A stretch of DNA of 12,272 nucleotides from positions 15,371 to 27,642 of the forward strand of contig PKXI01000295.1 of the NCBI GenBank assembly GCA_003133425.1, given 5' to 3'. This stretch comes from Acidobacteriaceae bacterium (GTDB lineage Bacteria; Acidobacteriota; Terriglobia; Terriglobales; Acidobacteriaceae). The notes beneath the pieces are model-generated. The model did not search any database, was not told the DNA's origin, and saw only the letters and a list, made by a program, of their open reading frames with translations. A program made the translations under genes and the position numbers. Of this stretch, positions 6,865 through 12,272 are shown in pieces. Within the stretch, counting starts at the first letter, position 1. Each line of letters begins with the position of its first letter.

Positions 6865-7002
6865 ATGGCTGTTCCCATCCGGATGGCTGAGACGATGATT
6901 GTGACGTCTCTGGTTCACTTCCACCCGGAACGGCGGGTGCCTGTCTGCGACCTGATACGCCGGATTACAGAGAGCATCCTGCCTGACAAAGGGAGGAACT
7001 GA
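6865..7002 (+). CDS. Possible short ORF (45 aa) overlapping the start of the first His-rich small protein
   Basis: A short frame starts at ATG 6865 (alternatives 6883, 6895) and ends in TGA at 7000-7002, so its stop overlaps the next gene's ATG in a TGATG junction typical of translational coupling. The product would contain VTSLVHFHPERRVPVCDL and end LPDKGRN. Third positions are G/C-rich. No clear Shine-Dalgarno precedes any of its ATGs, and no family is recognised. It may be a leader peptide, a real small gene, or chance. Confidence 0.25.
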   Translation: MAVPIRMAETMIVTSLVHFHPERRVPVCDLIRRITESILPDKGRN

Positions 7003-7205
7003 TGGAAACAGCCGAATCAAAATCCCCAACAACCCAAAATTCTGCATCGAGCTCAGTGAGTGAAGATGTGCTGCATCTTGGCAGCCCAACCAAGCTTTCC
7101 GCTGAAGAGATTGCGAAGGCGATTGCGCACCACAACCGGCACCATAGCGGGGATCAGCCGCAGCAGGCGGCCGCCAAGAATGCGCAGGGCAAGAAGCGCA
7201 GATAG
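7002..7205 (+). CDS. His-rich small protein, paralogue A (67 aa)
   Basis: Function not recognised. A 67-aa protein with a strong Shine-Dalgarno (GGGAGGA, 5 nt before the ATG). A Ser/Thr-rich N-terminus (to about 20) is followed by a conserved core at 22-51: DVLHLGSPTKLS, then a helix EEIAKAIAHHNRHH, then GD. The C-terminus is Ala/Gln-rich and ends basic (GKKRR). The gene at 7525 encodes a paralogue sharing 25 of 30 core residues. No signal peptide, membrane segment or cysteine is present. The clustered histidines (HHN.HH) could bind metal and the basic tail could bind nucleic acid, but neither is shown. It lies about 210 bp after the flavoprotein gene on the same strand. Confidence 0.8.
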   Translation: METAESKSPTTQNSASSSVSEDVLHLGSPTKLSAEEIAKAIAHHNRHHSGDQPQQAAAKNAQGKKRR

Positions 7206-7524
7206 AGCGGTCCTCGCCCTTGAGGGCTCGGGTTGACGGTGCGCATAAAAGGAAGTGCGGAGCCGGCAACAAATGGTGGTGAGCAAAACGGGGCATCTCG
7301 TCCCCTGGTGCCGAATGAGACGATCCGGAGTACGGAAGTGACCGCGTGGTGCGGACGTTTCCATCAGGGTGGCCAAGGCGGACCTACAGGACCGTCCCTG
7401 CTTTGCCTCAGTGCGACCTAAGTGTGCTTGCTGAGGGTTTTCCGCCCAACCGGTAGGAACTTGTCTGTGGCCTTGCGCGACAGCTTGCAGATAAAGCGCC
7501 CTGTCCCGATACAGGAGAAAACAG
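7206..7524. other. 319-bp spacer between the two small paralogous genes
   Basis: No gene is supported. An open frame at 7233-7421 lacks a ribosome binding site and codon bias. Short words also found before paralogue A recur here in the same order (TGAGACGAT at 7316 and 6887; a TGCCT...TGCGACCT block at 7404 and 6938), suggesting that the duplication included upstream DNA. Minor 4-5 bp hairpins only; no clear terminator or promoter. Confidence 0.5.
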
Positions 7525-7719
7525 ATGGAATCAGCTGCATCCAACACTGCAATTACAGACGATGTTCTGCATCTTGGCAGCCCCACCAAGCTTTCCGATG
7601 AAGATATCGCGAAGGCAGTAGCGCACCACAACAAGCACCACGGGGGCGATAAAACGCAGGAAGCCGCGGCCCAGGCAGCGACCGGCAAGAAGCCGCAAGC
7701 GCGCAAAGCAAGCAAATGA
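7525..7719 (+). CDS. His-rich small protein, paralogue B (64 aa)
   Basis: Function not recognised. A 64-aa paralogue of the protein encoded at 7002. The start is supported by AGGAGA 6 nt before the ATG. The core at 13-42 repeats DVLHLGSPTKLS, the helix DEDIAKAVAHHNKHH and GD, with 25 of 30 positions identical to paralogue A; the N-terminal linker is shorter, and the basic tail is longer (GKKPQARKASK). At DNA level the core contains a 17-nt identical run (CTGCATCTTGGCAGCCC), pointing to a fairly recent tandem duplication or strong constraint. The 319-bp gap suggests each copy may have its own promoter. A large hairpin follows. Confidence 0.8.
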   Translation: MESAASNTAITDDVLHLGSPTKLSDEDIAKAVAHHNKHHGGDKTQEAAAQAATGKKPQARKASK

Positions 7720-7729
7720 TGAGTTCGGC

Positions 7730-7768
7730 GCCGAATGCCGTTGCTCTCCCGGAGCCACGGCATTCGGC
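7730..7768. terminator. Long hairpin between convergent genes, possible terminator
   Basis: GCCGAATGCCGT (7730-7741) pairs perfectly with ACGGCATTCGGC (7757-7768), and an inner GCTC/GAGC pair extends the stem after one mismatch. It lies between the plus-strand paralogue B (ends 7719) and the minus-strand DinB gene (ends 7810). No T-run follows, so termination is inferred from position and stability. Confidence 0.55.
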
Positions 7769-7809
7769 TCAAGATGCGTGGCGCAGTTTTCGAGCGGAGA
7801 ATGTTTCGC

Positions 7810-8304
7810 TCATGCTGCCGGAGCAATACCCGCAATCTTTCGCAACTGGCTGAGATGGTTGAGGTCGTGGCCGGCCATGGTTTCTACGATGGTCTGAAAG
7901 GTCATGGCGCCGCGCTCGGGATGGATGGCAGGCCGGGTTGCGGCAGGGGGCAGAGCTGCGTTGATGAGTCGCAGATTCCACCCGCGCAGGCCGGTGAATG
8001 CTTCAAGCGCACGGGAGGCAGCGACGCCGCCATAGGTCGCGGCCCACTTCTCCTGGTCGAAGGGCTGGAGTGTGGGCGCATCCTCGGCCAGTGTCTGGCG
8101 GAGACGAAAACCGAACGCAATCTCGCAGTCGGCCAGGTGGCAGACGATCTGCGCGGGGCTCCATTTACCGGGGGCGGGCGGCGTTGCAATTTTATCCGCG
8201 CCGATGATCGCCAGCACCTCTGCAAGCGCGTTGGTTGTCGCGGCCAGAATATCTTGAAGCGGCCGACCGTCGAGAAATGTGTCGTAAGGGTTGAGTATGC
8301 TCAC
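7810..8304 (-). CDS. DinB-family protein
   Basis: A 164-aa protein of the DinB/YfiT-like four-helix-bundle superfamily, many of which are metal-dependent (for example thiol S-transferases). The three usual metal-ligand histidines are present: H56 (CHLADCE), H146 and H150 (GHDLNHLSQL). The W in GKWSP (48) and the HPERG turn before the last helix also fit. The frame is open to an ATG at 8346, but the start is placed at the GTG of 8304 because AAAGGAGA ends 7 nt before it and the homologous part begins there. It lies 61 bp downstream of the esterase gene on the same strand, with a heptanucleotide repeat in between. The substrate is not predictable. Confidence 0.88.
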   Translation of the reverse strand: MSILNPYDTFLDGRPLQDILAATTNALAEVLAIIGADKIATPPAPGKWSPAQIVCHLADCEIAFGFRLRQTLAEDAPTLQPFDQEKWAATYGGVAASRALEAFTGLRGWNLRLINAALPPAATRPAIHPERGAMTFQTIVETMAGHDLNHLSQLRKIAGIAPAA

Positions 8305-8311
8305 CGGGCAA

Positions 8312-8319
8312 TCTCCTTT
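8312..8319 (-). promoter_or_regulatory. Ribosome binding site fixing the GTG start of the DinB gene
   Basis: AAAGGAGA on the minus strand lies 7 nt before the GTG at 8304, and rules against the upstream ATG at 8346. Confidence 0.75.
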
Positions 8320-8337
8320 CGATGGGGTCTTTGGACC

Positions 8338-8365
8338 ACTGTTCACTGTCTACTGTTCACTGCCT
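8338..8365. repeat. Heptanucleotide tandem repeat, four units
   Basis: Four consecutive 7-nt units, ACTGTTC ACTGTCT ACTGTTC ACTGCCT, run directly up to the stop codon of the minus-strand esterase gene. A small GGTC-TTTG-GACC hairpin (8326-8337) abuts its other side. Short heptamer repeats of this kind can vary in copy number by replication slippage. Confidence 0.8.
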
Positions 8366-9076
8366 TCATAGATACTGCTGCAGCATTTGCTGCCAGGTGG
8401 GCCAGTCGTGCGAGTTTTGCGTGTCCCAGACATGGAACTGGTGTGAGATGCCCCGCTCAGAAAGGATGCGGTCGAGGTTCTGATTCTGGCCGAGGCACTG
8501 GTCGTCCCAGCCGGTGGCCAGCACGTAGGTATTGCGGCGATAGTGGTCGAAATACCATGGGTCACTCAGGTTGGGCAGGTAGTGGGTAGGCAGGTTGAAG
8601 TAGCATTCCTGGTCGTAGTAGCCGTCGAGAAAACTCGAAATGTCGAAAGCGCCGGACATGGAGAGCATGCCAGTGAAGATGTCGGGATGACGCAAGGCAA
8701 AGTTTCCCGCATGGTAGCCGCCGAAGCTGCATCCCAGCGCGACCAGATGCGGGTCGCTGTTTTTATCGCGGATAAACGGAACGACCTCGGTGAGCAGATA
8801 GGCTTCGTACTGCAGATGGCGCGCGATGCGCCAACGCGGAGGCGCCTGCCGGTTGTACCAGCTCTCCATGTCGACCGAGTCGACGCAGAAGACTTGCAGT
8901 TGGCCGGTGTCGATTTTGCCGGCGAGCGCGGTGATCATGCCGCGGTCTTCAAACTCGTAGAATCGGCCACCCGATGTGGGAAAAACCACTACTGGAGTGC
9001 CGGCGTGGCCGAAAGCGAGCAGTTCCATCTCGCGGCCGAGCCGGTTGGAGAGACCTTTGTGATATTCGCGATTCAC
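8366..9076 (-). CDS. Esterase of the alpha/beta hydrolase fold (PF00756-like)
   Basis: A 236-aa alpha/beta hydrolase of the putative esterase (esterase D / antigen 85 / Fes-like) group. The nucleophile elbow GCSFGG is at 115-120 with Ser117; the acid is D191 or D192 (GWDDQ) and the base H223 (NSHDW). The N-terminal strand block VVVFPTSGGRFYEFEDRGM (29-47) is typical of a bacterial subgroup of short esterases. No signal peptide, so probably cytoplasmic. The GTG at 9076 is used as start since it gives the usual N-terminus and has GGAG about 10 nt upstream; an ATG at codon 17 is too late for the fold. It is divergent from another esterase gene at 9183, with 106 bp between them, and lies upstream of the DinB gene. 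The natural substrate is unknown. Confidence 0.9.
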   Translation of the reverse strand: MNREYHKGLSNRLGREMELLAFGHAGTPVVVFPTSGGRFYEFEDRGMITALAGKIDTGQLQVFCVDSVDMESWYNRQAPPRWRIARHLQYEAYLLTEVVPFIRDKNSDPHLVALGCSFGGYHAGNFALRHPDIFTGMLSMSGAFDISSFLDGYYDQECYFNLPTHYLPNLSDPWYFDHYRRNTYVLATGWDDQCLGQNQNLDRILSERGISHQFHVWDTQNSHDWPTWQQMLQQYL

Positions 9077-9128
9077 TGGATGCGCGCTCCGGATCAGGTT
9101 CGAGGCGATTGGAGAACCGCCGATTTCT

Positions 9129-9141
9129 TGTTACTGTAACA
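9129..9141. promoter_or_regulatory. Candidate operator between divergent esterase genes
   Basis: TGTTACTGTAACA is a perfect 13-bp dyad (6-bp arms, one central base) in the 106-bp gap between the divergent esterase genes. The position fits control of both. No regulator gene is adjacent. Confidence 0.4.
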
Positions 9142-9182
9142 GCCTGGGTTGCTACTTTTTTAGCGCTTCCCACGGGCAGTGA

Positions 9183-10073
9183 ATGACGAACGATAAAGGA
9201 CCGCAGGGATTGAATCTCGAATCGCAAGATGCGATGGCGCAGGCGGGAACGAGCGCTGCCGCGGGATTGCCGGGGGCGAGCGAGGACGCAGGGCGTCTGC
9301 ATCCGCGGCTGCGGCTTCATCGCGGGTTTCGGAGCCGGTATTTGCCAGGTGATCGAGACGTGATCGTCTATCTGCCCCCGGAATATGACCGGCATCCGGA
9401 GCGGACGTACCCGGTGCTTTATTTGCAGGACGGGCAAAATCTCTTCGACGGGCGGGCATCGTTTGTACCGGGGCGAACGTGGCAGGTACGCGAACATGCG
9501 GACGAGGCTATCAAGGCAGGCGAAGTGGAGCCACTGGTGATCGTCGGAGTCTACAACACCGGCGACCGGCGGCTGGCGGAGTACACGCATGAGCGCGATT
9601 GGCAGATGGGCGGCGGAGAGGCCGGGGCCTACGGGGGGCTGATAACCGAGGAACTGATGCCGTGGATCACCGGGCAGTACCGGGTGCGGGAGGAGCGTGA
9701 GCAAACAGGCGTGGGCGGATCGTCGCTGGGGGGCCTGGTGTCGCTGTATCTCGGGCTCAGGTTTGCGCGGCACTTCGGCAAACTGGCGGTGCTATCACCC
9801 AGCGTCTGGTGGAACCACAAGAGCATTCTGGGTTACGTGAACGAGCGGGCGCCGGAGATTTGGCAGCGGCCTCGGATTTGGCTGGATGTAGGCGACCAGG
9901 AGGAGCGGCACACCCTGGAGAATGCCGAGCAGCTGAACCGGCGGCTGATGGCTAACGGCTGGAAGGCTGGGGAAACGCTTCATTTTGAACGGGTGGCGGG
10001 TGGGACGCACGACGAGACGAGCTGGGCACGGCGGGTGAGGCCGATGTTGAGGTTCTTGTTTCCGGCGGGGTGA
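9183..10073 (+). CDS. Alpha/beta hydrolase-fold esterase (Fes/IroE-like)
   Basis: A 296-aa protein of the PF00756 esterase family, related to enterochelin-esterase-like and carbohydrate-esterase-like hydrolases. After a low-complexity N-terminus (to about 40) come the family blocks: DVIVYLPPEYD (59-69), YPVLYLQDGQNLFD (76-89), the nucleophile elbow GGSSLGG with Ser181, D238 (VGDQEE) and H276 (GTHDETSW), giving a complete triad. No signal peptide is visible. The start is uncertain: the ATG at 9183 has only a weak ribosome site, and the ATG at 9234 would remove 17 non-conserved residues. It is divergent from the other esterase, with a palindrome between them. The two proteins differ in sequence and are not a recent duplication. 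Confidence 0.9.
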   Translation: MTNDKGPQGLNLESQDAMAQAGTSAAAGLPGASEDAGRLHPRLRLHRGFRSRYLPGDRDVIVYLPPEYDRHPERTYPVLYLQDGQNLFDGRASFVPGRTWQVREHADEAIKAGEVEPLVIVGVYNTGDRRLAEYTHERDWQMGGGEAGAYGGLITEELMPWITGQYRVREEREQTGVGGSSLGGLVSLYLGLRFARHFGKLAVLSPSVWWNHKSILGYVNERAPEIWQRPRIWLDVGDQEERHTLENAEQLNRRLMANGWKAGETLHFERVAGGTHDETSWARRVRPMLRFLFPAG

Positions 10074-10141
10074 GGGTGGCTGTGAGTGGCAGGAGAATGG
10101 AATCTCGTGGCCTGACAAGCCATTCTGGACGCCTAGAAAAC

Positions 10142-10170
10142 TTGCCCTGAACCCTTTTTTCAGCGATACT
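10142..10170 (+). promoter_or_regulatory. Candidate promoter of the rpsP operon
   Basis: TTGCCC (10142-10147) and GATACT (10165-10170) are 17 bp apart, each matching the sigma-70 consensus at 4 of 6 positions. Transcription would start near 10177, giving a leader of about 125 nt before rpsP. Confidence 0.4.
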
Positions 10171-10300
10171 TAGGTGTTGTGTCTTGTGCGGCTGGGCTCA
10201 TCCGTCTGGCCCTCATTTTGGTTTGGCGCGTCCGCGCTGGCCGGGAAGACCCCAAAAAGACCGCAACAGAGCATTGGAATTTGAAAGGAACCGTATCGCC

Positions 10301-10561
10301 GTGGTGATGATTCGTTTGGCGCGCGTTGGCGCCCGCAAGCAGCCCTACTACCGTATCGTGGTCATTGAGAAGGACCGCGCACGCAATGGCCGTTCGATCG
10401 AAGTGGTCGGCACCTACAACCCCCGCACCAACCCGGCTTCAGTCGAGCTGAAGCATGACCGCGTTGCCTACTGGCGCGGCGTTGGCGCGAAGATGTCTAC
10501 TATCGTGGAAAAGCTGGTTACCAAGAACCCAGCGCCGGTTGCCGAGACGGCCGCGGCCTGA
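10301..10561 (+). CDS. rpsP: 30S ribosomal protein bS16
   Basis: An 86-aa bS16, a small-subunit protein binding 16S rRNA in the body of the 30S subunit. The family N-terminus IRLARVGARKQPYYRIVV and the ARNGR and GTYNP motifs are intact, followed by the YWRGVGAKMSTIVEKL helix; the Ala-rich tail is short. The GTG at 10301 is preferred because it yields M-V-M-I-R-L, like E. coli MVTIRL, and is closer to the AAAGGAA at 10284-10290; the ATG at 10307 is an alternative. It heads a group with khpA (gap 144 bp) and rimM, a common ribosome-biogenesis cluster, with a candidate promoter and a leader upstream. Confidence 0.96.
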   Translation: MVMIRLARVGARKQPYYRIVVIEKDRARNGRSIEVVGTYNPRTNPASVELKHDRVAYWRGVGAKMSTIVEKLVTKNPAPVAETAAA

Positions 10562-10584
10562 TTTTTCCGCTTCTCCCCCAGATA

Positions 10585-10612
10585 TGTGCGCGGGCAACCT
10601 TGCCTGCGCATA
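10585..10612 (+). other. Hairpin between rpsP and khpA
   Basis: A 12-bp stem (10585-10596 with 10601-10612, two G-U pairs, 4-nt loop) lies 23 bp after the rpsP stop. Only a weak T-stretch follows, so it may be an attenuator, a processing site or 3'-end protection rather than a full terminator. Confidence 0.5.
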
Positions 10613-10640
10613 CAATTTGCTGACGGCGACGGGTGTGTGC

Positions 10641-10649
10641 TGATACTAT
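10641..10649 (+). promoter_or_regulatory. Possible extended -10 promoter for khpA-rimM
   Basis: TGATACTAT has the TGN extension and a 4-of-6 -10 hexamer; CTGACG at 10620-10625 could be its -35 at 18 bp. It would allow khpA and rimM to be transcribed apart from rpsP. Confidence 0.25.
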
Positions 10650-10705
10650 TCGCGCACAGATTCATTGTTGCCAATTCCTAAACGTATCTGGTCAGGGGCA
10701 AGAGC

Positions 10706-10984
10706 ATGACCCAAAACGAAATGGTCGCACAAACCTCCGTAGCCGAACTGGTCCGGGAGATCGCCCAGGCCTTGGTGGATGAGCCTGCAGCTGTTGCAGT
10801 CGAATCCGTGGACCGCGATGAAAACACGGTTCTCAAGCTCAGGGTTGCGCCACAGGACGTGGGCAAGGTGATCGGCAAACAGGGACGCACCGCTCGATCG
10901 GTGCGCACCATCCTGGGCGCCGTGAGCATGAAGCTGCACCACCGCTACACGCTCGACATCCTGGAAGAGGACGACGAAGGCTAG
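10706..10984 (+). CDS. khpA: KH-domain RNA-binding protein KhpA
   Basis: A 92-aa single type-II-like KH-domain protein. The RNA-binding loop GKQG is at 57-60 within VGKVIGKQGRTARSVRTIL, which is diagnostic. In other bacteria KhpA binds many RNAs, often with KhpB, and affects cell division and translation. The ATG at 10706 has AGGGG 7 nt before it; the in-frame ATG at codon 6 is possible. It sits between rpsP and rimM, its usual place, and its stop codon is one base before the rimM ATG, indicating tight coupling. It ends in an acidic tail (EEDDEG). Confidence 0.94.
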   Translation: MTQNEMVAQTSVAELVREIAQALVDEPAAVAVESVDRDENTVLKLRVAPQDVGKVIGKQGRTARSVRTILGAVSMKLHHRYTLDILEEDDEG

Positions 10985-10985
10985 C

Positions 10986-11621
10986 ATGGCGTCTGCTGAA
11001 TCATCCGGCACCCCTCTCTCGCCGGATGGGACCGCGCCAGAAGAAGCCGTGCAAGCCTCGCAGTGGACTTGGCTGGCTCGCATTCGCCGCCCGCAGGGAC
11101 GCAAGGGCGAGGTCTTCGCCGACATACTCACCGACTTTCCTGAAAAATTTGCTGAACGGCGGCGGCTATGGCTGCTGCCGGATGCCGCGCCTGCCAAGGC
11201 TGGGCGCGTCGCGGCTCCGCGCGCGGTTGAGCTCGTGAATCATTGGCTGCATAAGGGCGGCGTGGTGCTGCATTTTTCCGGGGTGGATTCGATCAATGAT
11301 GCGGAGACGCTGGCTGGGTTGATTGTGGCGATTCCGCGGGTGGAGCGGGCTGCGCTTGGCGAGGACGAGACTTATATTGGCGACCTGATTGGTTGCACGC
11401 TGGTGGATGTGGCTGGAGCAGAGCCTGTGCTGGTGGGCGAGGTCGAAGATGTGGATCGGACGGCCGGGCCGGTGGCGCTGCTGGTTGTGCACGGCGCGGG
11501 CGGCGAGATACTGGTCCCGTTTGCAAAGAGCTATCTGCGGAAAATCGACCTCAAAGCAAAGCGCGTGGAGATGGCGCTGCCTGAGGGGCTTATTGATTTG
11601 AATTCGACGGAAAAAGCTTAG
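10986..11621 (+). CDS. rimM: 16S rRNA processing protein RimM
   Basis: A 211-aa RimM, which helps late 30S assembly and binds uS19. Residues 1-27 are an extra, likely disordered N-terminus, making it longer than the usual 170-180 aa. The N-terminal barrel starts at WLARIRRPQGRKGEV; YIGDLIGCTLVD begins the PRC-like C-terminal barrel, which ends with ILVPFAKSYLRKIDLKAKRV and LPEGLIDL, all typical. It begins one base after the khpA stop, so it is co-translated with it. trmD and rplS, which commonly follow, are absent: a minus-strand gene ends only 18 bp away, and no terminator is visible in that gap. Confidence 0.96.
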   Translation: MASAESSGTPLSPDGTAPEEAVQASQWTWLARIRRPQGRKGEVFADILTDFPEKFAERRRLWLLPDAAPAKAGRVAAPRAVELVNHWLHKGGVVLHFSGVDSINDAETLAGLIVAIPRVERAALGEDETYIGDLIGCTLVDVAGAEPVLVGEVEDVDRTAGPVALLVVHGAGGEILVPFAKSYLRKIDLKAKRVEMALPEGLIDLNSTEKA

Positions 11622-11639
11622 TCCAAAAAACAATTCCCT

Positions 11640-12212
11640 TTATTGAAATGCCAGCGGCTTCCATGCGCCGTTGTCTTTGAGCGCAAGCTGGATGGGCCTC
11701 GGCGGGCCTTTGGGAGGGAGCGTCACTTCAATCCATAGCTCCTGGCCTGGCCTCAATGACAAACGACCCTCCACCCGTTTCGGAATATAGAAGGGGACGG
11801 GCTGCACAAGAAGCAACACATCGCAGCGCCCGCCTTGACTGTAATCTACCTCAACCTCAGTTCCAGATCTTTCATCGTCGGGAAGCCAAGCTGCGGTGAG
11901 ATTGTTATTGCTCACTCTGAGTTTTGCCTGGTAGGGCGGTGGATAGAGCGCAATTTCCTCATCCTCCGCTCCGAAATTGAATTGCTTCTCCAATATGACC
12001 GTCGGACCAGGGGGCGGCATGTGTCCGCACCCATTCGCCTTCAGCGTAATCGGGAAATACCGGCCACCCATCGTTGATTGCGATCCGAAAATCACCCCTC
12101 GCGTCCAAACATGCGGACTCGTCCATCGCTCGTAAAAGTATTTGGCAGCAACGGAGGACACAATCACAATTTGGATTGCAAGAAGCATCGCCGAGGCTCT
12201 GGATGGCTTCAT
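11640..12212 (-). CDS. Membrane-anchored protein, probable GDYXXLXY family
   Basis: A 190-aa protein. One N-terminal membrane segment or uncleaved signal anchor (about 8-24) is followed by an extracytoplasmic domain. The blocks GGRYFPITL (49-57) and VPFYIPKRVEGRL (139-151) resemble the GDYxxLxY and FYxPEG motifs of GDYXXLXY-domain proteins, which often sit beside DUF2157/DUF4401 membrane proteins; the exact D is replaced by R here, so this assignment is tentative. The ATG at 12212 has a perfect AGGAGG 4 nt before it. A stop codon (TGA at 12226-12228, minus strand) in another frame lies 13 bp upstream and could end a preceding gene that continues beyond the window. It converges on rimM. No function is known. 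Confidence 0.8.
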   Translation of the reverse strand: MKPSRASAMLLAIQIVIVSSVAAKYFYERWTSPHVWTRGVIFGSQSTMGGRYFPITLKANGCGHMPPPGPTVILEKQFNFGAEDEEIALYPPPYQAKLRVSNNNLTAAWLPDDERSGTEVEVDYSQGGRCDVLLLVQPVPFYIPKRVEGRLSLRPGQELWIEVTLPPKGPPRPIQLALKDNGAWKPLAFQ

Positions 12213-12216
12213 TACT

Positions 12217-12222
12217 CCTCCT
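12217..12222 (-). promoter_or_regulatory. Perfect Shine-Dalgarno of the GDYXXLXY-like gene
   Basis: AGGAGG on the minus strand, 4 nt before the ATG at 12212; it fixes this start although the frame is open to the window edge. Confidence 0.8.
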
Positions 12223-12225
12223 AGT

Positions 12226-12272
12226 TCAACCGGTCCTGACTCGATTTGTGCTAGGCCGTATCGACATATAGC
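12226..12272 (-). CDS. Possible 3' end of an upstream gene cut by the window edge
   Basis: A minus-strand frame enters from the right edge and ends in TGA at 12226-12228, 13 bp before the next ATG, the usual spacing of operon neighbours. Only about 14 codons are visible, so it may be chance; a DUF2157-type membrane protein would fit the context. Confidence 0.2.
   Translation of the reverse strand, partial: YMSIRPSTNRVRTG

Noticed and set aside
7233..7421. 62-codon frame in the spacer between the small paralogues
   Set aside because: TTG start, no ribosome site, mixed codon bias and no similarity to the neighbouring genes.
7463..7498. Possible sigma-54 promoter before paralogue B (TGGCC...TTGCA)
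   Set aside because: The distance between the GG and GC elements is 16 bp instead of the required 10.
7053..7835. 260-codon minus-strand open frame
   Set aside because: Covers both small paralogous genes on the opposite strand; the plus-strand genes have ribosome sites and mutual conservation.
8338..8365. CRISPR-like repeat
   Set aside because: Units are 7 nt with no spacers and no cas genes nearby; it is a simple tandem repeat.
7735..8589. 284-codon plus-strand open frame
   Set aside because: Antisense to the DinB and esterase genes.
8949..9773. 274-codon minus-strand open frame
   Set aside because: Antisense to the 9183 esterase with arginine/proline-rich composition typical of shadow frames.

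Overview
This window looks like chromosomal DNA of a member of the Acidobacteriota, probably the Acidobacteriaceae/Terriglobia. That placement is an inference. It rests on the high GC content, the style of the proteins (Tat-exported Gfo/Idh/MocA dehydrogenase paired with a TIM-barrel isomerase, RNase J, an rpsP-khpA-rimM block), and several small proteins and a CCCAT...TGGG hairpin that I associate from memory with this phylum. No rRNA, tRNA, IS element, phage gene or CRISPR array was seen.

Layout. (1) 212-2463, minus strand: a two-gene sugar operon, a TIM-barrel isomerase/epimerase followed by a Gfo/Idh/MocA oxidoreductase. Both start with a Tat-type RREF signal, and a 20-bp near-perfect dyad (2582-2601) lies upstream. 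(2) 2464-3075: a long non-coding stretch. (3) 3076-3992, plus strand: two small genes with good Shine-Dalgarno sequences, an uncharacterised 119-aa protein and a 158-aa protein resembling the sensor half of AbiEi-type antitoxins; a strong bidirectional terminator follows. (4) 4137-6117, minus strand: RNase J, preceded by a short coding-like reading frame. (5) 6202-7719, plus strand: a flavodoxin-fold protein with an iron-sulfur-flavoprotein-like cysteine motif, then two paralogous His-rich small proteins. (6) 7810-9076, minus strand: a DinB-family protein and an esterase, separated by a heptanucleotide repeat; a second esterase lies divergently at 9183-10073. (7) 10301-11621, plus strand: rpsP, khpA and rimM, translation/ribosome-maturation genes. 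(8) 11640-12212, minus strand: a membrane-anchored protein of probable GDYXXLXY type, convergent with rimM where trmD would usually follow.

How the genes work together. The sugar operon probably oxidises and isomerises (or cleaves) a sugar or glycoside at the cell envelope. The esterase pair could act on carbohydrate esters or other ester substrates, and its shared intergenic palindrome suggests joint control. rpsP-khpA-rimM and RNase J are core RNA and ribosome functions. The parts most likely to be new biology are the tandem His-rich small proteins (7002-7719) and the 119-aa/158-aa pair (3076-3992). I can describe both but cannot assign either a proven function.
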